Shown: piece after piece, positions 1 through 4,919 of the stretch
How positions within the stretch are numbered: the stretch's first letter is position 1
How the letters are laid out: each line of letters starts with the position of its first letter
Assembly: GCA_011523485.1 (NCBI GenBank)
Contig: WTGR01000521.1
Span: 1 to 5,050 of the forward strand
Source: Acidobacteriota bacterium
GTDB lineage: Bacteria > Acidobacteriota > Vicinamibacteria > Vicinamibacterales > UBA8438
Length of the DNA: 5,050 bases
Direction: 5' to 3'
Made by a program: the position numbers and the translations under genes
Notes under the pieces: generated by a model
Databases searched by the model: none
Told to the model about the DNA's origin: nothing
What the model saw: the letters and a program-made list of their open reading frames with translations, nothing else

Positions 1-1347
1 CCCGACTTCTCGCAGATCGAGTCGGACCAGCCGCAGATCGAGACGAACCAGCGCTTCGCCCTCTTCTATCCCGAGCAGCGCCCGTTCTTTCTCGAAGGGC
101 AGGAAATCTTCCAGACCTCCACACCGCTGACGCTGCTGCACACGCGGACCATCGTCGACCCGCGCTTCGGCGGCAAGCTGACCGGCAAGGTCGGCCGGAC
201 CACGCTGGGCGTCATCGTGGCCGACGACGAGGCAGCCGGCCGCCTCGACGACAGCGCCGACCCGCGCTTCGGGACCACGGCCCAGACCTTCGTCGGGCGG
301 GCGCGCTACGACCTCTACTCCGAGTCGTACGTAGGCGCCATCATGACGGCGCGCGAGTTCGGGCACGACTACAACCGCGTGGGCGGCATCGACGGGCGCT
401 TCCGCCTGGGACGCACGCACCGCATCAGCTTCATGGGCGTCGGCTCGGAGACGCAGAGCACGGAATACGGCTTTCTCCGGGGACCGGCGTTCGAGGCCGA
501 CTTCACGCGGCAGGGCCGGAACCTCAGTTACGGCGCCGCCTACGGCAGCGTCGATCCGGAGTTCTGGACCGAGACCGGCTTCCTGCCCCGCTGGAACCTG
601 CGGCAGGCGACCGCCAACGTGGGATACCGCTGGTGGCCGGAGTCCACGCTCATCACCTGGGGGCCGACCGTCAACTACCTGCGGCTGTACGACCACACCG
701 GCGTGCTGCAGGACGAGCAGATCCAGGGCATGGCCAGCTTCCAGTTCCGGCACAACATTTCGGTGACCGCCAACGTCAACCGCGATCTCGAGCGCTTCGA
801 GGAGGTCGACTTCCGGAAGGGCGGGTACGGCTTCTACGGCGTGATCAGCTCGCGGCTCATGTCGATCGTCGGCGGCCTCAACCGGGGCGACGGCGTTCTC
901 TACAGCTACGACGGCTTCACGAACCCGCTGACCGCCAGCCCCTACCAGCGCGCGATCCTCGGCGAGTCGACGACCGGCAACTTCCTGATCAGCGGCCGGC
1001 CGTCGTCGCGGTGGCGGTCGGACCTGACCGGCATCTTCAGCCAGCTCGTCGACCCGACCGCCGCATTCGAGGTGATCGACGTCAAGATCTTCCGGACGCG
1101 CACCACCTACCAGTTCACCGACCGGCTGCTCCTGCGCTACATCCTGGAGCACAACACGTTCGGCAAGACGCTGGGGAACAACCTGTTGATGACCTACCGC
1201 ATCAACGCCGGGACCGTGGCGTTTCTAGGCTACGACGACCGCTACCGGCAGGGCCGGCGCATCGACGAGCTACTGTTTCCGACCGCGGCGCTGCAGCGGA
1301 CGAACCGCGCGGTGTTCGGCAAGCTCTCATACCTGTTCCGGTACTAG
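1..1347 (+). CDS. DUF5916-family outer-membrane protein, C-terminal part (5' end outside window)
   Basis: The frame is open from base 1 to the TAG at 1345-1347 and gives 448 residues with no start, so the gene begins upstream. An internal GTG at 217 is not the real start, because the family signature lies before it. Residues about 23-37 read FYPEQRPFFLEGQEIF, closely matching the 'RPFFLEG' motif I associate with DUF5916 proteins. These usually have an N-terminal carbohydrate-binding-like (CBM9-type) domain, missing here, and a long beta-strand-rich C-terminal part. The rest alternates polar and aromatic residues (for example YRWWPE, YNRVGG, FQFRHN) and ends in KLSYLFRY, an aromatic C-terminus typical of outer-membrane beta-barrels. 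This indicates an outer-membrane location. The substrate and exact function are unknown for the family. Family members are usually about 700-900 residues, so roughly half is present. There is no frameshift, and composition matches the next two genes. Confidence 0.88.
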   Translation, partial: PDFSQIESDQPQIETNQRFALFYPEQRPFFLEGQEIFQTSTPLTLLHTRTIVDPRFGGKLTGKVGRTTLGVIVADDEAAGRLDDSADPRFGTTAQTFVGRARYDLYSESYVGAIMTAREFGHDYNRVGGIDGRFRLGRTHRISFMGVGSETQSTEYGFLRGPAFEADFTRQGRNLSYGAAYGSVDPEFWTETGFLPRWNLRQATANVGYRWWPESTLITWGPTVNYLRLYDHTGVLQDEQIQGMASFQFRHNISVTANVNRDLERFEEVDFRKGGYGFYGVISSRLMSIVGGLNRGDGVLYSYDGFTNPLTASPYQRAILGESTTGNFLISGRPSSRWRSDLTGIFSQLVDPTAAFEVIDVKIFRTRTTYQFTDRLLLRYILEHNTFGKTLGNNLLMTYRINAGTVAFLGYDDRYRQGRRIDELLFPTAALQRTNRAVFGKLSYLFRY

Positions 1348-1492
1348 AGCGCGTCGTGGGAGGTGGGTGCCCGATGCACGCGACGTTGACAGGAGAGCTC
1401 GCGTCGAAGGTCGAAGAGAGAGCGGAGTTGACGGGGCAGGCCGGACCGGATGGGATCCCGGTCCGGGGTTCCCTCACTGAAGGAGACGGACG
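1348..1492 (+). promoter_or_regulatory. Leader region with tandem -35-like boxes
   Basis: This 145-base gap between the DUF5916 gene and the VOC gene contains a perfect -35-type hexamer TTGACA at 1386-1391 and a near copy TTGACG at 1428-1433. The second has a poor -10 candidate, TGGGAT at 1451-1456, at 17-base spacing; the first has no good -10 partner. The hexamers suggest that the VOC operon has its own promoter rather than relying on read-through. In GC-rich bacteria with unknown sigma-factor preference this is weak evidence. Confidence 0.25.
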
Positions 1493-1496
1493 ATGA
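1374..1496 (+). CDS. Possible 40-residue leader ORF coupled to the VOC gene
   Basis: An ATG at 1374 is preceded by GGAGGT (1359-1364) with 9 bases of spacing, a good ribosome binding site. The frame runs 40 codons and stops with TGA at 1494-1496. That stop overlaps the VOC gene's ATG at 1493 in the sequence ATGA, a classic translational-coupling arrangement. The peptide starts MHATLTGELASKVEERAELT, which could form a short amphipathic helix, and continues with a glycine- and proline-containing tail. It has no signal peptide or membrane segment, and I recognise no family. Against it: the VOC gene has its own strong Shine-Dalgarno sequence, and an ORF this short can arise by chance at this GC content. 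It may be a regulatory leader peptide or spurious. Confidence 0.3.
   Translation: MHATLTGELASKVEERAELTGQAGPDGIPVRGSLTEGDGR
1441..1466 (+). promoter_or_regulatory. Perfect 9-bp hairpin in the VOC leader
   Basis: CCGGACCGG (1441-1449) pairs perfectly with CCGGTCCGG (1458-1466) around the 8-base loop ATGGGATC. The hairpin ends 26 bases before the VOC start codon and 14 bases before its Shine-Dalgarno sequence. No T-run follows, so it is not a standard intrinsic terminator. It could stabilise the 5' end of the mRNA, end the upstream transcript in a Rho-assisted way, or bind a dimeric regulator as DNA. The structure is directly visible; the role is inferred. Confidence 0.4.
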
Positions 1497-2344
1497 AATC
1501 ACGAGCTGTTCTCGGCGTTTCGGCGTTGTTGGTGCTCGGCAGTGCGGCGGTCGCGTCCGCCCAGCTCACGGCCGCGAGCGAGGGTCCGGTCGTCTACGGC
1601 CACCACCACCTGATCGTGACCGACGCGGCCGCGCACAAGCGCTTCTGGGCCGACACCCTCGGCGGCGTGCCGACCCCGTTCGGACAGTCGGAGATCTACA
1701 AGTTCTCGAACGTGCTGGTCTTCGCGCGCGAGGGCGAGCCGACCGGCGGCACCAAGGGCACGACCGTCAACCACATCGGCTTCTGGGTGCCGAGCGTCCG
1801 CGCGGCATTGGCGAAGGTACGCGGCGCCGGGTACCCGATCGTCACGCGCCAGGAGCTGCCACCGGCCGTGTCGGTGATCGACCAGATGTCCTACATCGCC
1901 GATCAGGACACGTACATCGCCTACGTGATGGGGCCGGACGGCGTGAAGGTCGAGCTGGTCGAGAATCGGACGCAGGCTGAGCCGATAGCGCTGCACCACA
2001 TCCACTTCGACGCGAACGACGTCGACGCGATGAAGGCGTGGTACGTCGACATGTTCGGCGCCGCGCCGGGGATGCGCGGCTCGTTCCAGGCGGCCGACCT
2101 GCCCGGCGTGAACCTGACCTATTCGCCGAGCTCCGCAGAGCTGGATGGCACACAGGGGCGCAGCCTCGACCATATCGGCTTCGAGGTGGACGGCCTCGAG
2201 GCGTTCTGCCGGGAGCTCGAAGCCAAGGGCGTGACGTTCGACCGCCCCTATCAGGAGATCGAAGCGCTCGGCCTGTCGATCGCGTTCTTCACCGATCCAT
2301 GGGGCACCTACATCGAGCTCACCGAGGGGCTGGACGAGTACTGA
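1493..2344 (+). CDS. Exported two-domain VOC (glyoxalase/dioxygenase superfamily) protein
   Basis: The 283-residue product starts at ATG 1493, supported by AGGAG (1481-1485) with 7 bases of spacing. Residues 1-23 form a signal peptide: a short basic start MKSR, a hydrophobic core and an ASA|Q cleavage site after residue 23. The mature protein is therefore probably periplasmic. Two vicinal-oxygen-chelate (VOC) modules follow, at about 34-158 and 165-280. Each keeps likely metal ligands at the expected places: module 1 has the HHH at 37-39, H94 in VNHIGFWV and E154 in VKVELVE; module 2 has H168, H169 and H171 in LHHIHFDA, H227 in LDHIGFEV and E275 in TYIELTE. VOC enzymes include glyoxalases, extradiol dioxygenases and fosfomycin-resistance enzymes, and the sequence does not show which reaction applies. 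Most VOC proteins are cytosolic, so export is notable. The stop overlaps the next start as TGATG, indicating an operon with the DUF3471-like gene. Confidence 0.9.
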   Translation: MKSRAVLGVSALLVLGSAAVASAQLTAASEGPVVYGHHHLIVTDAAAHKRFWADTLGGVPTPFGQSEIYKFSNVLVFAREGEPTGGTKGTTVNHIGFWVPSVRAALAKVRGAGYPIVTRQELPPAVSVIDQMSYIADQDTYIAYVMGPDGVKVELVENRTQAEPIALHHIHFDANDVDAMKAWYVDMFGAAPGMRGSFQAADLPGVNLTYSPSSAELDGTQGRSLDHIGFEVDGLEAFCRELEAKGVTFDRPYQEIEALGLSIAFFTDPWGTYIELTEGLDEY

Positions 2345-3063
2345 TGCTGTACCACCGCGCGCGGCGCCGTCCGGGAGTCCAATCGGGACGCATCGCGGCT
2401 CGAATGCCGCAGTGCCCTTGCCACTGGCTGCTGGGAGCACTGTTGCTGCTGGCGGCGCTCGCGCCTTCCGTCGCCGCCGCCCAGCGCCCGGTGCAGGTCG
2501 ACCCGCTGCTGCTGGAGCAGTACATCGGCCAGTACCGGCTGTCGGCCAACTTCGTCCTGACCATCCTCGTCGAGGGCGACCGGCTCTACGTGCGCGCGTC
2601 GAACCGCGGCACGCGGTTGCTCGTGCCCACCTCGGAGACCGAGTTCATCGAGGTGGAGTCGGGACTGCGGATCACGTTCCGCATCCGGGCCGATATGCGT
2701 CGCGTCGACCACCTGGTCTTCGAGCAGGAGGGCTACGGGCGGCGCGCCGACCGGATCTCGGCGGAGGTCGGAGTGGACCCCGCCACCCGTCCCGCGCTGG
2801 CGCTGCCCGAGTCGACGCTGGCCCGCTACGTGGGCAGCTACGAAGAGCAACCCGGGTTCGGCATCGACATCACGCGGGAAGGCGCCCGGTTGCTGGCGCG
2901 GATGACCGATCAGGACGCGATGCAGATCTTCGCGGAGTCGGAGACCGACTTCTTCTACCGCGATCGTGACGTGCGCATCTCGTTCCGCGTCGAGGGCGGC
3001 GCGGTCGAGGCCCTGGTCTGGCGTCAGGCCGAGGCAGCGCTCGAGATGCGCCGTCTGGACTGA
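2344..3063 (+). CDS. Exported protein with two DUF3471-like repeats
   Basis: This 239-residue protein is read from ATG 2344, which shares its A with the VOC stop codon (TGATG), so translation is probably coupled. No good Shine-Dalgarno sequence precedes it. An in-frame ATG at 2404 (219 residues) is an alternative start, but it would leave the signal peptide without a basic N-region. Residues 28-46 are hydrophobic and end in AAA|Q, a likely signal peptidase site, so the protein is probably periplasmic. Two related modules follow, at about 57-137 (starting LEQYIGQYRL) and about 157-238 (starting LARYVGSYEE). Both share the pattern YxGxY, then a 'GxRL' strand, then a 'ESETEF/ESETDFF' turn, then 'RITF/RISF'. 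This pattern fits DUF3471, a small beta domain usually attached to the C-terminus of serine beta-lactamase-like hydrolases. Here no hydrolase domain is present. A binding or accessory role with the neighbouring VOC protein is inference. Confidence 0.82.
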   Translation: MLYHRARRRPGVQSGRIAARMPQCPCHWLLGALLLLAALAPSVAAAQRPVQVDPLLLEQYIGQYRLSANFVLTILVEGDRLYVRASNRGTRLLVPTSETEFIEVESGLRITFRIRADMRRVDHLVFEQEGYGRRADRISAEVGVDPATRPALALPESTLARYVGSYEEQPGFGIDITREGARLLARMTDQDAMQIFAESETDFFYRDRDVRISFRVEGGAVEALVWRQAEAALEMRRLD

Positions 3064-3432
3064 CTTCGAACCGGCCCAATCGGACAGACTATGCCCCGTC
3101 GGCAGTGCGTCTACTTGACGGCACCGGCGCGCGTGAATCAGAATGCGCCGTTTCGACTCGTTCTGTGCCATGATGGATGGAGGTTATGCAGGGAGTCTCT
3201 GGGGAGGGAGGCGACATGCCGAGGCGTTCGCAAGCCCGTTGGCGGTCGTCTGATCCGGTTCCCTGCGCCGTCCATGTCGGTCGGATGACGGTTGGCGAGA
3301 TCCAGGCAGCCTACGATGCTCCGCGCCGCTCGAATCCGGCACCAGACAGCCGACATGCGAGCGAGGGCGGTAAGCCTCGAGCCGGAAGTCTGACACAGGC
3401 ACGCCCGCGCGAGATCGCCGCTGTTGGTGTAG
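3064..3432. other. 369-base intergenic region without a convincing gene
   Basis: Several overlapping ORFs cross this stretch, but none has protein-like composition. The best initiation signal is ATG 3216 behind GGGAGG (3206-3211). It opens a 95-residue frame to 3503, rich in Arg, Pro, Ser and Gly, that would overlap the start of the proteinase gene by 35 bases. It is probably not a gene, though a remnant or leader ORF cannot be excluded. No terminator hairpin with a T-run follows the DUF3471-like gene. The composition is intermediate between the GC-rich left genes and the lower-GC proteinase gene, so an insertion boundary may lie here. No tRNA or clear repeat was found. Confidence 0.5.
3115..3144 (+). 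promoter_or_regulatory. Candidate sigma70-type promoter upstream of the proteinase gene
   Basis: TTGACG (3115-3120) and CAGAAT (3139-3144) are separated by 18 bases and match the -35 and -10 consensus at 5/6 and 4/6 positions. Transcription would start near 3151 and leave a leader of about 300 bases before the proteinase start. That is long, so a closer, non-canonical promoter is possible. Confidence 0.22.
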
Positions 3433-3468
3433 GTGGACGATGGAACACTGGTGTTCCCAGGGCGGTGC

Positions 3469-4509
3469 ATGACACCGGGTCAGGTAGTGGCGATCGTGCC
3501 TGATGAAGTACCACGCGATGTAATTCGCGCCTCGAAGGCAGTAGCCGAGAAACACAACGCTCGGGTCGTTGTATATAGTGGCGACATAGACAACCGAGGT
3601 GTGGGACGGCTTCTGCAAGCGCTTAAGCTGGAGAAAGGAAATAGGCCCAATACATTTCTCGTCCTTACGACCAACGGGGGCCACGCGGACGCCGCATATC
3701 GTATTGCACGGCTGCTTCAAACAGTATCGCGGCGGTTCTACTTGTTTGTGCCAGAGAGATGCAAGAGTGCCGGTACTCTTTTGGCACTTGGCGCAAACGA
3801 GATCGTCATGACCCCGATTATTTCTGAGCTCGGACCGCTTGACGTCCAACTGTTCCAGAGAAACGAGATAGATAGAACCAGGTCCGGCTTGGTGGTTCAC
3901 ACTGCTCTTAAGGGACTTGCTGATGAAACTCTGAGGGCCTATGAGAACTCAATGCTAGAGATAAAGCGCAGGAGTGGAGGCCTAATCAGCTTCGAGGTAG
4001 CTTCTCAGATCGCTGTGTCTATGACCACCGGAGTCATGTCTTCAGTGTACGCGCAAATCAAGCCGGACGATCTAGGTTTGGATCTGCGCGAGCTGAACGT
4101 AGCGATAGCGTACGGCTTAAGACTAGTGAGGCACGGCAAGAATGCGAAGCGTGGCACGGTTCGCCATCTTGTAGAGGACTATCCGACGCACGACTTCATA
4201 ATCGACGCATCCGAAGCCAAGGGCCTATTTAAGGCAGCAAGTGAACCGAAAGATGAAGTTGCTGAACTGGGTGGGACTCTGGCAGCGTCTTCGCTGGTGG
4301 ATGCGGCCAAGGATCCGTGCTATGTGGCACGCCTAGATACCCTGGAGGAGAAGGATGGACAAACAAGAGGCGAGACCACCGGAGGCAGTGGTGCCGAGCT
4401 GGATGTTGCACGTAAGAGCACTGGGCCAGAAGATCGTCAGGCAGGAAGCCGAGAAGCGGGAAGAGGAAAGAGAACAACTGTTCCGAACACCAAGCGCAAG
4501 AGCGCCTGA
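3469..4509 (+). CDS. SDH-type Clp-fold serine proteinase (ClpP/SppA-like)
   Basis: ATG 3469 is preferred because AGGG (3459-3462) lies 6 bases upstream. GTG 3433, directly after an in-frame stop, would add 12 residues but has no ribosome binding site. Numbered from that GTG (358 residues), the ClpP/crotonase-fold signatures are TTNGGHADAAYRIARLL at 79-95, equivalent to the oxyanion glycine loop of SppA/ClpP enzymes, and KSAGTLLALGANEIVM at 111-126 with probable nucleophile S112. SELGPLDVQL (131-140) and the conserved-looking YPTHDFIID (250-258, H253) follow. This pattern matches the SDH (serine dehydrogenase proteinase, SDH_sah-like) branch of the Clp fold. I see no signal peptide or membrane helix, so the protein is probably cytosolic. 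Substrate is unknown. After about residue 304 the sequence turns into a charged Gly/Arg/Thr-rich tail that coincides with an overlapping ORF in another frame, so the tail may be a by-product of dual coding. Sampled GC is about 50%, with AGA, AGG, ATA, CTA and TTA codons rare in neighbours, suggesting transfer. Confidence 0.87.
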   Translation: MTPGQVVAIVPDEVPRDVIRASKAVAEKHNARVVVYSGDIDNRGVGRLLQALKLEKGNRPNTFLVLTTNGGHADAAYRIARLLQTVSRRFYLFVPERCKSAGTLLALGANEIVMTPIISELGPLDVQLFQRNEIDRTRSGLVVHTALKGLADETLRAYENSMLEIKRRSGGLISFEVASQIAVSMTTGVMSSVYAQIKPDDLGLDLRELNVAIAYGLRLVRHGKNAKRGTVRHLVEDYPTHDFIIDASEAKGLFKAASEPKDEVAELGGTLAASSLVDAAKDPCYVARLDTLEEKDGQTRGETTGGSGAELDVARKSTGPEDRQAGSREAGRGKRTTVPNTKRKSA

Positions 4510-4528
4510 CGCTGACTACATTCCGTGA
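4355..4528 (+). CDS. 57-residue protein overlapping the 3' end of the proteinase gene
   Basis: This ORF lies in the +1 frame relative to the proteinase gene and overlaps its last 155 bases. ATG 4355 has an excellent ribosome binding site, GGAGG at 4344-4348 with 6 bases of spacing, far better than that of the proteinase itself. The frame opens at 4337, after a TAG at 4334-4336, and has this one good start; it stops with TGA at 4526-4528, just before the terminator. The product begins MDKQEARPPEAVVPSW. Residues about 17-44 are strongly helix-prone and charged (ALGQKIVRQEAEKREEEREQ), possibly a coiled coil, and the end is APDADYIP. There is no membrane segment. This frame looks more protein-like than the proteinase tail it overlaps. 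I recognise no family. Tight coupling to the proteinase suggests a partner such as an adaptor, inhibitor or substrate, which is inference. The alternative is a sequencing frameshift that split the proteinase's true C-terminus. Confidence 0.6.
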   Translation: MDKQEARPPEAVVPSWMLHVRALGQKIVRQEAEKREEEREQLFRTPSARAPDADYIP

Positions 4529-4534
4529 GCACAG

Positions 4535-4570
4535 AAACGAGGCTGACAGATTTTCTGTCGGCCTCGTTTT
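4535..4570 (+). terminator. Intrinsic terminator of the proteinase cassette
   Basis: Bases 4535-4550 (AAACGAGGCTGACAGA) pair with 4554-4569 (TCTGTCGGCCTCGTTT) in a 16-bp stem with a single G-T wobble and a 3-base TTT loop. A T-run (4567-4570) ends the right arm. It starts 6 bases after the stop codon of the 57-residue ORF and 25 bases after that of the proteinase, which supports one transcript ending here. On the minus strand the T-run is shorter, so it acts mainly for the plus strand. Confidence 0.88.
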
Positions 4571-4648
4571 GCGTTTCGCGGCCACGAGAGCGGCATGGCA
4601 CTATGCGGAATTGTTTGTCGGGTGCTCCCTTACGTGGAGCGACTGGAC

Positions 4649-4678
4649 TTGACCCAAGACCGCATCCAGGGGCATGAT
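4649..4678 (+). promoter_or_regulatory. Candidate promoter for a small RNA
   Basis: TTGACC (4649-4654) and CATGAT (4673-4678) are 18 bases apart and match the sigma70 consensus at 5/6 and 4/6 positions. The predicted start near 4685 falls exactly at the base of the first hairpin of the structured segment that ends in a terminator. Promoter matches of this quality also occur by chance. Confidence 0.25.
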
Positions 4679-4684
4679 GCAACT

Positions 4685-4812
4685 GTCTCCCGATAAGTCG
4701 GGCTTGCGAGACTACCATCGGGGGTAGCAGTTCCTGGCTGGCGATGACAAGCTGACCGGGGTCAACTCAACCGGGGCTCTGCAGCCAACAGGAGGCAGAG
4801 CCCTTTGTCTTT
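4685..4812 (+). ncRNA. Candidate small RNA of about 128 bases
   Basis: The segment begins with GTCT (4685-4688) pairing with AGAC (4709-4712). These enclose a tight hairpin of CCCGA (4689-4693) and TCGGG (4698-4702) around a TAAG loop. CTACC (4712-4716) can then pair with GGTAG (4723-4727). After about 45 less structured bases, the segment ends in a perfect intrinsic terminator. A promoter-like pair lies just upstream. The combination of promoter, hairpins and terminator without an ORF suggests a free-standing sRNA. I do not recognise a known RNA family (not tRNA, and no clear 6S, SRP or tmRNA features). It may instead be a remnant of a mobile element or a decayed transcript. Confidence 0.22.
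4774..4812 (+). terminator. Second intrinsic terminator, plus strand
   Basis: GGGCTCTGC (4774-4782) pairs perfectly with GCAGAGCCC (4795-4803) across a 12-base loop and is followed by TTTGTCTTT (4804-4812). The opposite strand has no T-run, so the element works for plus-strand transcription. No plus-strand protein gene lies between it and the earlier terminator at 4535-4570. It therefore implies either a separate transcript in between or a backup terminator before the convergent gene. Confidence 0.75.
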
Positions 4813-4894
4813 CTGCACGCTTTGAACCGAACTGGCCGGACGGACACCGGAGACCTTCACGGTCGTCCGATGCCGTCCGCCCTCCCATCCATCC

Positions 4895-4917
4895 GGGACG
4901 GTACCGCCGACCGTCCC
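4895..4917 (-). terminator. Hairpin just after the minus-strand stop codon
   Basis: GGGACGG (4895-4901) pairs with CCGTCCC (4911-4917) around a 9-base loop, 2 bases beyond the stop codon of the minus-strand gene. No T-run follows on the minus strand, so it may protect the 3' end or act with Rho rather than being a standard intrinsic terminator. Confidence 0.35.
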
Positions 4918-4919
4918 CG

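Larger units (their letters stand above)
4571..4919. other. Intergenic region between convergent genes
   Basis: No convincing protein gene is present in this stretch of about 350 bases. ORFs on either strand are short and cross the structured elements. It does hold a promoter-like pair, two small hairpins and a second intrinsic terminator, described separately. A hairpin sits next to the stop codon of the minus-strand gene. GC is mixed, lower near the proteinase cassette and higher toward the right end. Confidence 0.6.

Noticed and set aside
1499..2440. Long minus-strand ORF (313 residues) opposite the VOC gene, and a similar 287-residue one opposite the DUF3471-like gene
   Set aside because: Both are antisense shadows of strongly supported genes in GC-rich DNA. 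They are rich in Arg, Ala and Val and have no domain pattern.
3091..3288. 65-residue plus-strand ORF starting MPRRQCVYL
   Set aside because: No ribosome binding site, atypical composition, and no recognisable motif.
3321..3350. CTCGAATCCGGCACCA resembles the T-loop and 3' end of a tRNA (possible attachment site)
   Set aside because: No matching acceptor, D or anticodon arms could be drawn upstream, and the T-stem does not pair properly. It is probably chance.
3184..3900. 238-residue minus-strand ORF opposite the proteinase start
   Set aside because: It lies antisense to the conserved Clp-fold motifs, has no start signal, and its composition is not protein-like.
4595..4696. 33-codon plus-strand ORF starting MALCGIVCRVLPYVERLDLT
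   Set aside because: It has only a weak GAGAG as ribosome binding site, is very short, runs through the candidate sRNA promoter, and matches no family I recognise.
3243..4880. Similar 12-base words (CGGTCGTCtGAT near 3245 and CGGTCGTCcGAT near 4860) flanking the proteinase cassette, as possible direct repeats
   Set aside because: The match is short and imperfect, and similarity fades quickly beyond it. Such words are common in GC-rich DNA.
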